A stretch of DNA of 64,000 nucleotides from Terriglobia bacterium (GCA_020073665.1 JAIQEU010000007.1:67001-131000); one strand, 5' to 3'. Positions 26,185 through 35,591 are shown, counted from the first letter of the stretch. Notes: a model not told the origin generated them from the letters alone. Made by a program: numbers and translations.

Positions 26185-26574
26185 CTACTGCCTTAGCCCC
26201 ATCCATCGTTCCGAAACCACGATCGAGTTGCCCGGGTTTTGAGGATCGTAGCGGACCGAGGTGGGCAGGCCGAGGCGGCAGGAATGCAGGTTGATCCTCT
26301 GGCGGAGGTAGGTCACATCCTGGGAGGCTTCGTAGGAGACTCCGGCCACATCGTATTGGAAGATCAGCAGGGTCGCCGCCCGGTGCTCGTTAGTACGAAA
26401 TTCCTGGACATCAATCACCGTGCCATCGGTGATGCGGCCCACGCGGTCGAGCCATTCGCGGCGCTCGCGCTCCAGGTCCTCCGGAGTCTTGGGCTTGCTG
26501 CGCAGAAGAAAGTACGCCGCCAGCAGCACGATTGCGCCGCCAACCACAAATGCATAGAGGGGCCATGGAGTCAT
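26185..26574 (-). CDS. DUF3592-like single-pass membrane protein
   Basis: 129 residues. One N-terminal transmembrane helix (LYAFVVGGAIVLLAAYFLLR, 6-25), a charged linker (KPKTPEDLERERREWLDRVG) and a small beta domain with GTVIDVQEFR, LLIFQYDVAGVSYEASQDV and the ending VRYDPQNPGNSIV. The VxYDPxNP...S signature is typical of DUF3592 and related proteins. Function unknown. About 115 bases downstream of the FAH-family gene on the same strand. Confidence 0.75.
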   Translation of the reverse strand: MTPWPLYAFVVGGAIVLLAAYFLLRSKPKTPEDLERERREWLDRVGRITDGTVIDVQEFRTNEHRAATLLIFQYDVAGVSYEASQDVTYLRQRINLHSCRLGLPTSVRYDPQNPGNSIVVSERWMGLRQ

Positions 26575-26690
26575 GAGTTGCAGGAGGGAAACTATCGCGA
26601 CGCAGCGACGTTCTCCTTAGCCATCCAGCATAAGCCGGAAACTCGCCTGGCGGAAGAGGTTGTCATGGTTACCAACGTCGCAGACCCGCG

Positions 26691-27494
26691 CTATTCGTCC
26701 ACCACGGGGTTCTGCAGCGTGCCTACACCTTCCACGCTCACCTCCACCACGTCTCCGGCCACCACCGGACCCACGCCCTTCGGAGTGCCGGTCGCAATCA
26801 AGTCTCCGGGGTGAAGCGTCATGACCTGCGAGATGTAGCGGATCACGTCGCCCAGCGCAAAAATGAAGTCCTTGGTATTGCCCTGTTGCCGAACTTCGCC
26901 GTTCACGCGAGTTTCCACCGCCACGCCGGTCCAGGGGTCAAGGGCGTCCACCACCAGCGGGCCAACCGGGCAGAAGGTATCGAAGCCCTTGGCGCGGGTC
27001 CACTGGCCGTCCTTGTTCTGCAGGTCGCGAGCGGTAACGTCGTTGACGCAGGTATAGCCGAGAATATAGGGGCGCGTATCTTCGTTCGATTCCAGCCGGT
27101 AGCATCTTCGAGCCATCACCACCCCGAGTTCACCTTCGTAGTCCACGCGCTCCGAGAGCTTGGGCCGGCGAATGCTCTGGCCGGACGCGATGAGGGCAGA
27201 CGGCGGTTTGAAGAACAGCAGCGGTTCGGCAGGGACTTCGTTGCCTAGTTCGGCAGCATGCTCGCGGTAATTGCGGCCGACGCAAACGATCTTCGACGGG
27301 CACACCGGCGCAAGCAAAGTGGCCTGAGCCAACGGCAGGTGGTCCATGCGCTTGCTGGGCAGGTCCTGCAGATCTCCCCCTTCGGCACTCTCTGGCGAGG
27401 TGAGCAGCAGCCGGGTGATTTCTTCATTTCCCGCAACGGATTCAACCAGGCCGTAGTGCGCCTGGCCATTGAGCTGGAATCGGCAATATTTCAT
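26691..27494 (-). CDS. Fumarylacetoacetate hydrolase (FAH)-family protein
   Basis: 267 residues. The FAH domain metal site is visible: [16 protein letters not shown], then [14 protein letters not shown] (the E-x-E metal ligands), [20 protein letters not shown] (the Asp ligand) and [20 protein letters not shown] followed by [14 protein letters not shown]. The family cleaves or decarboxylates acylpyruvates and 2-keto acids using Mg. The precise substrate (acylpyruvate, oxaloacetate or an aromatic ring-fission product) cannot be told, and no degradation operon is next to it. Confidence 0.92.
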   Translation of the reverse strand: MKYCRFQLNGQAHYGLVESVAGNEEITRLLLTSPESAEGGDLQDLPSKRMDHLPLAQATLLAPVCPSKIVCVGRNYREHAAELGNEVPAEPLLFFKPPSALIASGQSIRRPKLSERVDYEGELGVVMARRCYRLESNEDTRPYILGYTCVNDVTARDLQNKDGQWTRAKGFDTFCPVGPLVVDALDPWTGVAVETRVNGEVRQQGNTKDFIFALGDVIRYISQVMTLHPGDLIATGTPKGVGPVVAGDVVEVSVEGVGTLQNPVVDE

Positions 27495-27502
27495 AAGACC
27501 TC

Positions 27503-27584
27503 AGCAGTTAGCACTTAGCATTTAGCTAGATCTCTCGCGCGCACTGGCTTTGGCTAAATGCTCAGTGCCAATGGCTAAGAGCTG
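27503..27584. repeat. Intergenic inverted repeat, TTAGC-word family
   Basis: Left arm has AGCAGTTAGCACTTAGCATT then TAGCTA; right arm has TGGCTAAATGCTCAGTGCCA then ATGGCTAA. Imperfect pairing over about 25 bases. It occupies most of the space between the FAH-family start and the lipoprotein stop. Confidence 0.6.
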
Positions 27585-27587
27585 CCT

Positions 27588-28682
27588 TTATGGTACCGCC
27601 TCGCTCGTCTCTTCCGAGTGAGCGCTCTCGTTTCCGCGCACATCCACCGCCGAAACCGCATAGAAATACTTCTTGCCCGGCGTAACCCCGGTGTCCCGAT
27701 ACGCTGGCGCCTTCACCAGTTCAGAATTGACCCGCGCCAGAGCTTCGCCCTCTTCATGGCGATAGACGTTGTACCCGGCAAGGTCGGCTTCGGCGTCGGG
27801 AGCCCAAATCAAGTCCACGAACGCCGATTGCCCCACACCCGAGGCTACGGCCTGGAGGCCCGAAGGCACAACCGGCGGGAACACATCGGCGGCGACAACC
27901 TTAACCACTGGCGTGTCGTCCCCTTCGACCTGAAGCTCGGCTCCACCGGGTGCTGAAACGAACGTCACCACTGTCACCCGGTAAGAGTAGCTCTTCTGCC
28001 ACTCGAAACCTTGATCCAGGTAGGACGACGCACCAACGGGTACCTCGCTGGCGACGGTGTCGGTGGTAGTACCTTCCAGGCGGCGGTAGACGCGGATTAC
28101 ATGGCGCAAACCCTGCGCTTGCTCGGCCACGGCTCCCCAACTGAGGGCGACTCCGTCGGCGGTGACCTGGGCTTTGAAGTCTGGAGGCGGCGATAGCACG
28201 GGAGCGGCCGGCACCTGGACCTGGTTGGAGAGCCCGGCGGTGTGACCATCCGCATTGAACACCGAGACGGCATACGTAGCTTTGGCTGCAGGATTCTGCT
28301 GCAAGTCGGGCGCCAGGGTGTCGGCGTAGCTGGAGCGCGCTTTCTGAGGTGTGTTGCCGGGCTGTTTTGGGACAGCGCCCGGAGCCGGTACCGGCGCGGC
28401 GGGAACTTCTCCCACCGCGTTTGCACAGTTGGTGATGGCCGCGCCGAGGCTGCGGCAAATCTTCGTCATGCCTAAATGCCGGATGCTTTGAAGGTCGGTA
28501 GTCTGGGTGGGCACGGTCCAGGCCAGATAGACTTTGTCGCCCTTGCGGACCGCGCGCAGGTCGGTTACCTGCTTAGGTAGTTCGAGGGATGGCGGCAGCG
28601 GAATTCCAGGACTGCCGCAGGCGGTGAATAGGGCCATGACCAGCGCCACGAGCACGAAAAAAAGATGGCGGAGTGACTTCAT
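27588..28682 (-). CDS. Lipoprotein with fibronectin type III domains
   Basis: 364 residues. Signal peptide with lipobox LFTAC|GS near residue 22, so it should be lipidated and kept in the envelope. Three fibronectin III-like modules follow: about 37-155 (VTDLRAVRKGDKVYLAWTVP), about 158-260 (GVALSWGAVAEQAQGLRHVI, YLDQGFEWQKSYSYRVTVVT) and about 265-364 (FVDLIWAPDAEADLAGYNVY, RDTGVTPGKKYFYAVSAVDV). A Pro/Ala linker sits near 95-115. These modules bind proteins or glycans; no catalytic domain is attached. The partner is unknown. Confidence 0.88.
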   Translation of the reverse strand: MKSLRHLFFVLVALVMALFTACGSPGIPLPPSLELPKQVTDLRAVRKGDKVYLAWTVPTQTTDLQSIRHLGMTKICRSLGAAITNCANAVGEVPAAPVPAPGAVPKQPGNTPQKARSSYADTLAPDLQQNPAAKATYAVSVFNADGHTAGLSNQVQVPAAPVLSPPPDFKAQVTADGVALSWGAVAEQAQGLRHVIRVYRRLEGTTTDTVASEVPVGASSYLDQGFEWQKSYSYRVTVVTFVSAPGGAELQVEGDDTPVVKVVAADVFPPVVPSGLQAVASGVGQSAFVDLIWAPDAEADLAGYNVYRHEEGEALARVNSELVKAPAYRDTGVTPGKKYFYAVSAVDVRGNESAHSEETSEAVP

Positions 28683-28807
28683 GCGGCAGAGTTACGAGAG
28701 TACCACGAAGGCCGTGGCAGGTCGCAGGCGGCAGGTCCAAGGTCGCCCTTGCAGCTAAGGATTGGAGTCCCTGCCCCTCCATCCGCGACCTGCTACCCAT
28801 CCCGCGC

Positions 28808-30160
28808 CTATCCCACCAACTCTTTCACCGCCTCACGAAACACACGCGAATGGTGATCAACATCCTCTTTCGAAGTGGCAGGCGACATCAGCGCCATGTT
28901 GTGGAAAGGAGTCAGCAGGATCCCGCGGTTCATGGCATAGAGATGCATGAATCGCTCCAGTTCGAAGTCCATGGCATCATGCGCTTCGGTGCCGTTTTTC
29001 GGACGGTTGGGCGAAAACAGGTATTCCGCGCGGCAGCCCAGCCGGGTCACATGCCATGGCACGCTGAAGTCGGCGATAGCCTTTTCGACCCCGGCAGTCC
29101 AGCGCTCCGCCATGGGAATCATTTGATCGAAGGCTTCTTTGGTAAGCACCTTGGCCAGCGTAGCCCGCATGGCCGCCAGGGAAAGCGCGTTGCCGGCCAG
29201 GGTGCCGCCGATCCCTCCGGTGTCGCAATCTTCGAGGTTGTGCTGGTCGCTGATGCACTTCGCCACCTGTTCGGTGAACCCGTAGGCCGCACCCGGAACT
29301 CCGCCCGCAATGGCCTTGCCGAACACAAAAAAGTCCGGTTCCAGGTTTTCTACGCGGGTGTAACCGCCCGGGCCGGCGCAGATAGTATGAGTTTCGTCAA
29401 TGATGAGCAGCGTGCCGTACTTGCGCGTGATTTCACGCATCGCCTTGTGATAGCCGGGATCGGGGTGCACGATGCCAACGTTGGTCAGGGCCGGCTCGGC
29501 CAGCACGCAGGCTACGTCCCCCGGCGCGAGCGCCTGCTCGAGAGCAGCCAGATCATTGAATTCGACCACTTTCGTAGTAACCGCTGGATCCACAGGTGGG
29601 CCAATGTTGCCTCGTCGCGCCTTGGCGACCCCATCTTTCAGCGTGATGAAGCTCTCATCCACCGTACCGTGATAGCACCAGTTGAACACCAGGATCTTGG
29701 GCCGGCTGGTGATGTGGCGGGCCAGGCGAATAGAAAACCGGTTGGCATCGGTTGCAGTAAGCGCGAACTGCCAGAAGGGCAGACCGAACCGCTTTTGCAG
29801 TTCTTCGCCGACAAAGACTGCGTCCTCGCTGGGCAGCATAAGCGTAATGCCGCGGCGCAGCTGTTCCTCAGCAGCTTTTACCGTCGCCGAAGGCGAGTGC
29901 CCGGTCATGGCTCCGGTGTCGCCCAGGCAGAAGTCGATGTAGCGGTTGCCGTCCACGTCGTAGAAATGCGCCCCCTGGGCCTCGCGCACAAACGGCGGGA
30001 AGGCGCCGGCCCACTTCATCATCCAGTTCATGGGCACGCCGCCGAGGAGCGATTTTCCGGCACGTTCAAACAGCGTCTTGGATTTGGGGCGGTCGTCCAC
30101 GAAGCGCTTCTGCTCGCGCTCCATAAGGGATTTGAGACGAGTGCGGTCGATGGCTTTCAT
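28808..30160 (-). CDS. Class III aminotransferase (glutamate-1-semialdehyde aminomutase-like)
   Basis: 450 residues from ATG 30160 (GGGAAG a few bases upstream); a frame extension to 30238 lies in an inverted repeat and is not counted. The PLP fold-type I class III pattern is clear: FCLGDTGAMTGHSP, LTATDANRFSIRLARHITSR, NWCYHGTVDESF, LIIDETHTICAGPGGYT and the Schiff-base lysine in FFVFGKAIAGGVPGAAYGF. It is related to HemL but the true hemL is at 47325, so this one probably acts on another omega- or beta-amino acid. It sits upstream of the lipoprotein gene on the same strand and downstream of hslU. Confidence 0.88.
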   Translation of the reverse strand: MKAIDRTRLKSLMEREQKRFVDDRPKSKTLFERAGKSLLGGVPMNWMMKWAGAFPPFVREAQGAHFYDVDGNRYIDFCLGDTGAMTGHSPSATVKAAEEQLRRGITLMLPSEDAVFVGEELQKRFGLPFWQFALTATDANRFSIRLARHITSRPKILVFNWCYHGTVDESFITLKDGVAKARRGNIGPPVDPAVTTKVVEFNDLAALEQALAPGDVACVLAEPALTNVGIVHPDPGYHKAMREITRKYGTLLIIDETHTICAGPGGYTRVENLEPDFFVFGKAIAGGVPGAAYGFTEQVAKCISDQHNLEDCDTGGIGGTLAGNALSLAAMRATLAKVLTKEAFDQMIPMAERWTAGVEKAIADFSVPWHVTRLGCRAEYLFSPNRPKNGTEAHDAMDFELERFMHLYAMNRGILLTPFHNMALMSPATSKEDVDHHSRVFREAVKELVG

Positions 30161-30205
30161 GAGTCTTCCCGAGAAGTTGGGTTGAAATGCTTGACAACCA
30201 TTTGA

Positions 30206-30272
30206 CCACAGAGGAAACAGGGGACACCGAGGAAACAATGCACTCCCTCCGTGTCCCCTGTGTCCTCTGTGG
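30206..30272. repeat. Intergenic inverted repeat, CACAGAG family
   Basis: Left arm begins CCACAGAGGAAACAGGGGAC and right arm ends GTCCCCTGTGTCCTCTGTGG; 27 bases pair with about two mismatches around a short loop. It fills the hslU-aminotransferase spacer and is related in wording to the repeat at 52961. Confidence 0.8.
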
Positions 30273-30288
30273 TTAGAACTGTTTGCTT

Positions 30289-31698
30289 CTACAGAATGTA
30301 TCGGCTCAAGTCCTGGTCCTTCACAATGTCAGCCAGCATGTGGCGGACGTAGTCGGCGTCAACCTTGATGTGCTCGCCTTTTTTGTCGGGCGCGTCAAAG
30401 CTGATCTCGTCGAGCACGCGTTCCATGATGGTGTGCAGACGGCGGGCACCGATGTTTTCCGTTCCTTCGTTCACCCGGAAAGCAAAGCGCGCAACTTCGT
30501 CAAGGGCCTCGCTCGTAAACTCGAGCTTCACCCCTTCGGTCTCGAGTAGCGCGGTGTACTGCTTGACCAGTGATGACTTGGGCTCGGTCAGAATGCGGAT
30601 GAAGTCTTCCATGGTCAGCGATTGCAGCTCCACACGAATCGGGAACCGACCCTGCAGTTCCGGAATCAAGTCGCTGGGCTTGGAAACGTGGAACGCTCCG
30701 GCGGCGACGAACAAGATGTGGTCGGTGCGCACCATGCCGTAGCGGGTGTTGACCGTGGTGCCTTCGACGATAGGCAGGATGTCGCGCTGCACTCCTTCGC
30801 GGGAAACATCTGGACCGTGCCCGCTCTCCCGGCCGGCGATCTTGTCGATTTCGTCGAGGAAAATGATGCCGGAGTCTTCCACGCGATCGATGGCCACGCG
30901 CGTGACCTGGTCCATGTCGATCAGGCGCTGCTCTTCTTCCTGGATCAGGTATTCGAAGGCTTCATTCACCTTCATCTTGCGCTTCTTGGTGCGCTGTCCG
31001 AAAAGGTTGGGCAGCATGTCTTTGATGTTGACGTCCATCTCCTCCACGCCCTGGTTGGAGATGATTTCAAACGACGGAAACGACCGCTCGCGAACATCGA
31101 TCTCGACTGTCCGCTCGTCCAGTTTGCCCTCGCGCAACTGCTGTCGCAGCTTTTCGCGGGTGCGGGTGTGCGACTCGCCGGTGGTGGTCGAGCCTTCGAG
31201 CACCAGACCTCCAGTCGGCTCCGGCGCACGCGGCGAGGCCGGGGGTAGCAGGATATCGAGCAGGCGCTCTTCCGCGTTGAGTTCGGCCTTGTCGGCCACG
31301 TCTTCCAGTTTCTCCTCGCGCACCATGTCAATGGCAATCTCGACCAGGTCGCGGATCATCGATTCGACGTCGCGGCCTACGTAACCGACTTCGGTGAACT
31401 TCGAGGCCTCGACTTTGAGGAATGGCGAGTTGGCGAGCTTGGCCAGGCGGCGGGCGATCTCGGTTTTGCCCACGCCGGTCGGGCCAATCATGATGATGTT
31501 CTTGGGAATAACTTCTTCGGCGAGATCAGGCGGGAGCTTCTGCCGCCGCATGCGATTGCGCAAGGCAATGGCCACCGCACGCTTGGCCGCCTTCTGGCCG
31601 ACTACGTATTTATCCAGCTCGGCGACGATCTCACGCGGCGTGAGTTCGTCCAGAGCGATCTGCTCTTCGTCCACGGTTCCAGGTAGGTAGATGGCCAT
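30289..31698 (-). CDS. hslU: ATP-dependent protease ATPase subunit HslU
   Basis: 469 residues. HslU is the AAA+ unfoldase ring that feeds proteins into the HslV peptidase. Visible: the N domain [20 protein letters not shown], Walker [10 protein letters not shown] (72-79), the [14 protein letters not shown] segment with the pore GYVG loop, an inserted I-domain of about 110-240, Walker [11 protein letters not shown], and the C-terminal signature [20 protein letters not shown]. The C-terminus SRYIL matches the family tail that docks on HslV. hslV lies immediately upstream, separated by a 72-base inverted repeat. Confidence 0.97.
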   Translation of the reverse strand: MAIYLPGTVDEEQIALDELTPREIVAELDKYVVGQKAAKRAVAIALRNRMRRQKLPPDLAEEVIPKNIIMIGPTGVGKTEIARRLAKLANSPFLKVEASKFTEVGYVGRDVESMIRDLVEIAIDMVREEKLEDVADKAELNAEERLLDILLPPASPRAPEPTGGLVLEGSTTTGESHTRTREKLRQQLREGKLDERTVEIDVRERSFPSFEIISNQGVEEMDVNIKDMLPNLFGQRTKKRKMKVNEAFEYLIQEEEQRLIDMDQVTRVAIDRVEDSGIIFLDEIDKIAGRESGHGPDVSREGVQRDILPIVEGTTVNTRYGMVRTDHILFVAAGAFHVSKPSDLIPELQGRFPIRVELQSLTMEDFIRILTEPKSSLVKQYTALLETEGVKLEFTSEALDEVARFAFRVNEGTENIGARRLHTIMERVLDEISFDAPDKKGEHIKVDADYVRHMLADIVKDQDLSRYIL

Positions 31699-31700
31699 AA

Positions 31701-31772
31701 GTCAGTCGTCCGTCGTCAGTCATCCGTCTTCAGCCGTCTTTGCTGACGACTGTCGACCGATGACTGACGACT
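31701..31772. repeat. Inverted repeat between hslV and hslU, CAGTCGTC family
   Basis: Left arm AGTCGTCCGTCGTCAGTCAT, right arm CGATGACTGACGACTAG-like, pairing over about 25 bases. It fills the spacer inside the hslVU operon and touches the hslV stop codon. Confidence 0.75.
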
Positions 31773-32313
31773 AGAGTTCTTCAATCGTAACCTTGTCATT
31801 CGTATAGATGCACATTTTGCCGGCAATCTTCATGGCTTCTTCAGCGATCTGGCGGGCCGAGAGCTGCGTATGCTCGGCCAGGGCCTGCGCCGCGGCCTGG
31901 GCATACGGTCCGCCGCTGCCAATCGCAGCGATCCCGCCATCGGGCTCAATGACGTCGCCTTGTCCGCTGAGCAGAAATGTCTGCTCTTTGTCCGACACCA
32001 GCAGCAACGCCTCCAGATGGCGCAAAAACTTGTCGGTGCGCCAATCCTTGGCCAGCTCGACTGCGCCTCGCCCGATGTTTCCGTGGTATTGCTCGAGCTT
32101 GGCCTCGAAACGACTGAACAGCGAAAACGCGTCGGCGGTGGAGCCCGCAAAGCCCGCCAGGATCTTGTCCTGGTAAAGGCGGCGGATCTTCTTGGCGGTA
32201 TGCTTGATGATGGCTTCGCCCAGGGTGACCTGGCCGTCTCCCGCCATGACAACATGGCCATCGCGGCGCACGCACAGCACGGTAGTCGAGCGAACTAAAC
32301 GCTTTGTACTCAT
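31771..32313 (-). CDS. hslV: ATP-dependent protease peptidase subunit HslV
   Basis: 180 residues, the usual size. HslV forms a double hexamer with an N-terminal threonine nucleophile exposed by removing a short propeptide; here MSTKRLVRS precedes [10 protein letters not shown], so T10 should be the mature first residue. Other family marks: [51 protein letters not shown] and the ending [12 protein letters not shown]. It is first in the operon with hslU. Its promoter region is shared divergently with the metal-binding protein gene at 32448, where a CRP-like site lies. Confidence 0.97.
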   Translation of the reverse strand: MSTKRLVRSTTVLCVRRDGHVVMAGDGQVTLGEAIIKHTAKKIRRLYQDKILAGFAGSTADAFSLFSRFEAKLEQYHGNIGRGAVELAKDWRTDKFLRHLEALLLVSDKEQTFLLSGQGDVIEPDGGIAAIGSGGPYAQAAAQALAEHTQLSARQIAEEAMKIAGKMCIYTNDKVTIEEL

Positions 32314-32370
32314 GAGGGCAAACCTTGATTATAGCAGCGCGCGGCGGGTTTCCGGAGGCGCAGCTTCGCC

Positions 32371-32413
32371 GTGACATACGTCACATCCGGTTGTGCGAGA
32401 CGGGTTCTATACT
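32371..32413 (+). promoter_or_regulatory. CRP/FNR-type operator and -10 box before the metal-binding protein gene
   Basis: GTGA-CATACG-TCAC (32371-32384) matches the GTGA-N6-TCAC core of CRP-family sites. A -10 box TATACT lies at 32408-32413, giving a start near 32420; the site centre is then about -42, the classical class II activator position, and the -35 region is poor, as expected for an activated promoter. No regulator gene is in the window. Confidence 0.45.
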
Positions 32414-32447
32414 GCCGCTTGCTTCCAAATCATCCAAGGAGAAATCC

Positions 32448-32921
32448 ATGAAATCCGCCGCAGTCTGTCTTGCCCTGGTTCTGCTGTCCGCTTGTTTGTG
32501 GGCGCAGGGCGCTCCCGCCGCGCCACCCCCGCCGTCCGCACCGCCGCACCATCACGAGATGGGCGCCATGCACGACCAGCACGTCGCAGAGATGAAGGCG
32601 CAGGTAGAAAAGATGCGCGCGACTCTCGACCAGATGAAAGCAAACCTTGCCAAGATGAAAGATCCAGCCACCAAGCAGCAGGGTGAACTCGATCTCAGCC
32701 TGTGGGACGCCATGATCTCGCACATGGAGGGCATGGTGAAGATGATGTCCCAGCACCCAGGGATGGGGATGGGCATGATGCACGGCGAGGGTCATGACGG
32801 CGGTATGGACTGCTGCACCGGCATGAAGGAAGGCGGCTGCTGTGGCGGTGGCAAGTGCATGCGGGGCCCGCACCACGCCATGGACGACAAGCCTGCTCCG
32901 CCCGCGGATGAGAAAAAATAG
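32448..32921 (+). CDS. Exported His/Met/Cys-rich probable metal-binding protein
   Basis: 157 residues; AAGGAGAAATCC precedes ATG 32448. Signal peptide at 1-20 (VCLALVLLSACLWAQG). The mature protein starts with Pro/Ala/His (PPPPSAPPHHHEMGAMHDQH), then a helix of about 50 residues (MKAQVEKMRATLDQMKANLA), then Met- and His-rich GMGMGMMHGEGHD and a Cys cluster MDCCTGMKEGGCCGGGKC, ending in a charged tail. Met/His/Cys sequences of this kind bind copper, silver or similar soft metals, which suggests periplasmic metal buffering. No family name is assigned. A CRP-like site lies upstream. Confidence 0.8.
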   Translation: MKSAAVCLALVLLSACLWAQGAPAAPPPPSAPPHHHEMGAMHDQHVAEMKAQVEKMRATLDQMKANLAKMKDPATKQQGELDLSLWDAMISHMEGMVKMMSQHPGMGMGMMHGEGHDGGMDCCTGMKEGGCCGGGKCMRGPHHAMDDKPAPPADEKK

Positions 32922-32958
32922 AAGCGCGAGTGGCCTACCGGTTAAGACAGGACTCCAC

Positions 32959-34119
32959 CTAAACGTTCCACGCGGTGCGAACCCGTTCCCGAATTCCGCG
33001 CAGGCGGGGGACGGGTTCGTTGGAATACGCCAGGCGCAGATAGTTGGCAGCCTCCTGGCTACCCCAGTTGCGCATGGGAGTAGCGGCGATCTTGCCTTTC
33101 TCCAGCAGCAGCCGGGAGGCAGTTTCACTATCCAGGTCAAGCTTCGCGACGTCTACCAGCAAGCACCATCCGCCGCTCGAAGGAACAACGGGCAGCCCCG
33201 CGAGCTCATCCATCAACACGTCTCTTCGCCTCTGCCACTCGGCGACGGCGGCTGCAACTCCGTCGTCTGAAGTCGTAAGCGCGGCGGCCGCGCCTGGCAT
33301 GCCGATGCCAACCTGGCAGACGACATTTGAGATCGTGACCAGGCCGATGTCGCTCATGACCGCTTTGGGGCCGACGATCCAGCCCACACGCCAGCCGATC
33401 ATGCGGTATTCCTTAGTGACCGCGCCTACCGTGATGGTGCGTTCGGCCATGCCGGGAAGACTCGCGGGATGCAGGTAGGGATGGCCGTCAAAGAGAATCC
33501 GCTCCAGGGCAGAGTCGTAAAGCAGCCAGGCGTTCGCCTCATGGCAAAGTTCGGCAATCGCCTGCCAGTCGTCGCGGCTGAGAAAAGCGCCAGTCGGAAA
33601 CGACGGGTTCACCATCAGCACGACGCGCGTGCGGGGCGAGGCGGCGTGTTTGAAAGCATCGCGATCGAGAGTCCATCCGCGAGGACCCGGAATCAGGGGA
33701 ATGAACTTGGGGACCCCTCCGGCAAGGCGCACACGGTTCAGCAGTCCGACATAGATCGGGTCGTTGAGGATGACTTCATCTCCGGGTTCGAGCAGCGCCA
33801 GCAGCGTGTTCAGGATTCCGTTGCAGCCTCCGGCGGAGATGATGCACTGGTTTTCCCAATCGTAGGCGACTCCACTCAGCCGGCTGACATGGCGTGCCGC
33901 CGCCTCGCGCAGAGCGTGCTGTCCCATAAAAGGCAAATAGCTGTTGCAGGCGTCGTTCTCGATGGCCTGATGGGTGGCAAGAATGGCCGCGTCCGGCGGC
34001 GGGATGTCGGTGTCCATGTTCTCGAGCCGGAGAATGTCGGGATCGTGGGCCGCGTCGGCTGCGTTACCCATGCGGTCTACGCCGATGGGGGGAACGTGTT
34101 GGAGTCGGGAGACGGGCAT
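32959..34119 (-). CDS. Class I/II PLP-dependent aminotransferase
   Basis: 386 residues, fold-type I. Landmarks: YLPFMGQHALREAAARHVSR, CIISAGGCNGILNTLLALLE (PLP phosphate cradle), VVLMVNPSFPTGAFLS (the NPxxPTG motif), WLLYDSALERILFDG (Asp and Tyr pairing with the cofactor), the Schiff-base lysine in VTKEYRMIGWRVGW, and RLAYSNEP with the substrate-carboxylate arginine. Related enzymes transaminate aspartate, aromatic or branched amino acids with 2-oxoglutarate. Specificity cannot be deduced. Convergent with the metal-binding protein gene; no operon. Confidence 0.9.
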   Translation of the reverse strand: MPVSRLQHVPPIGVDRMGNAADAAHDPDILRLENMDTDIPPPDAAILATHQAIENDACNSYLPFMGQHALREAAARHVSRLSGVAYDWENQCIISAGGCNGILNTLLALLEPGDEVILNDPIYVGLLNRVRLAGGVPKFIPLIPGPRGWTLDRDAFKHAASPRTRVVLMVNPSFPTGAFLSRDDWQAIAELCHEANAWLLYDSALERILFDGHPYLHPASLPGMAERTITVGAVTKEYRMIGWRVGWIVGPKAVMSDIGLVTISNVVCQVGIGMPGAAAALTTSDDGVAAAVAEWQRRRDVLMDELAGLPVVPSSGGWCLLVDVAKLDLDSETASRLLLEKGKIAATPMRNWGSQEAANYLRLAYSNEPVPRLRGIRERVRTAWNV

Positions 34120-34352
34120 CGGCTTCTAAGCCGCAGTGATGGACCCGCGGCTACCCTGAGGTTATCTCATAATTCTGCCGCATTGGCCTCCGGATGAGAT
34201 CGCCTTGGTTCAGGGCCCGATCCAAAAACGCCCAACCTGGCAGCTGTCTATACATTGTTTTGCTCCGCACGGGACCCACTAACCGCGGCCAAGATTGCTC
34301 GTCTAAAGGGGCTGTGGGCCAAGATAGCAGTTTGTAAGAGACGGGGGCTGAC

Positions 34353-35591
34353 GTGGTCAGTGCCGAAAATCCTGCGTTGCGTCTCACGGTCCGTCCGCCG
34401 GAGAAAGCGCCGGGGCAAGGCCGGCTGCAGGCAGTCGACGCGTTGAGAGGCGCGGTCATGATCCTCATGGCCCTCGATCACGCCCGCGACTTCATCAGTT
34501 CGGCGGCCATGTCGTTCCCTCCCACGGACCTGACGCGCACGACCACATCGCTGTTTCTTACCCGCTGGATCACCCATTTCTGTGCTCCCGTGTTCGCGTT
34601 TACGGCTGGGATCGGGTCCTTCCTGTGGCTGCGGCGAAACCGAACGACCCGGCAGTTGTCGCGATTCCTGGTCACCCGCGGTCTGTGGCTCATCATTCTC
34701 GAGTTGACCGTGCTTCGCTGGATTCTGTTTCTCCAGGTGGAGATGAATAACCGACTGATCATTCTTGAGGTCATCTGGATGTTGGGCCTTTCGATGGTGG
34801 TGCTGGCGGCGCTCGTCCATTTGCCCGCGCGCTGGCTGGCCGCGCTGAGCATCGTGGTTATCGCAACCCACAACTTGTTTGATTCCATCGCACCTGCGCG
34901 GTTCGGGTCGTTGGCGTGGGTCTGGGACATTCTTCATCAGCAAGCGGTCTTCCCCGTTCATGGCGTGAACTTCCTGGTGGCCTATCCACTCGTTCCCTGG
35001 GTTGCAGTGATGGCAGTCGGCTATTGCTTTGGCCCGGTATTGCGGTGGGAGTCCGCCCGGCGGCAGCGGTTCCTGGTGAGGCTTGGGATTTCGCTGAGCA
35101 TCGCGTTTATTGTCATTCGTGCCTTGAACCGCTACGGAGAGCCGGCTCCCTGGGCGGGGCAGCACTCCGCGCTTTTCACCGTGCTCTCGTTCCTGAACTG
35201 CACCAAGTACCCGCCCTCGCTGGACTTTCTCCTGATGACGCTGGGGCCGGCACTGGTCGCCCTGGCATGGCTGGAACGGGTGCGCTTTTCCGACGCCAAC
35301 CCGTTGATCGTATTCGGAAGGGTGCCGCTATTTTATTTTGTCGTTCACCTGGCTGTGATTCACGCCCTGGCCATTCTCCTGGGATTTCTTCGGTACGGAT
35401 GGCACGGGTTCTTGTTGCTTCCCGCGCCATCCATGGGTGGCCCGGCGAAGTTGTTTCCGCCCGATTATGGAGTCAGCCTGTGGGTGGTTTATGGAGTCTG
35501 GGCTGCTGTGGTCGTGATGCTGTATCCCGTGTGTCGCTGGTACGCGCAGCTGAAACAGCGCCGGCACGACTGGTGGCTGAGTTACCTGTGA
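34353..35591 (+). CDS. DUF1624/heparan-alpha-glucosaminide N-acetyltransferase-like membrane protein
   Basis: 412 residues from a GTG preceded by ACGGGGG. About ten transmembrane helices are visible. The family signature is near the N-terminus: LQAVDALRGAVMILMALDHA followed by RDF, then RWITHFCAPVFAFTAGIGSF with LRR. DUF1624 proteins resemble eukaryotic HGSNAT and acyltransferase-3 enzymes, which pass acyl groups across the membrane to sugars; the bacterial substrates are largely unknown. Met- and Arg-rich loops face the cytoplasm. It stands alone and its end is marked by a REP-like hairpin at 35627. Confidence 0.85.
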   Translation: MVSAENPALRLTVRPPEKAPGQGRLQAVDALRGAVMILMALDHARDFISSAAMSFPPTDLTRTTTSLFLTRWITHFCAPVFAFTAGIGSFLWLRRNRTTRQLSRFLVTRGLWLIILELTVLRWILFLQVEMNNRLIILEVIWMLGLSMVVLAALVHLPARWLAALSIVVIATHNLFDSIAPARFGSLAWVWDILHQQAVFPVHGVNFLVAYPLVPWVAVMAVGYCFGPVLRWESARRQRFLVRLGISLSIAFIVIRALNRYGEPAPWAGQHSALFTVLSFLNCTKYPPSLDFLLMTLGPALVALAWLERVRFSDANPLIVFGRVPLFYFVVHLAVIHALAILLGFLRYGWHGFLLLPAPSMGGPAKLFPPDYGVSLWVVYGVWAAVVVMLYPVCRWYAQLKQRRHDWWLSYL

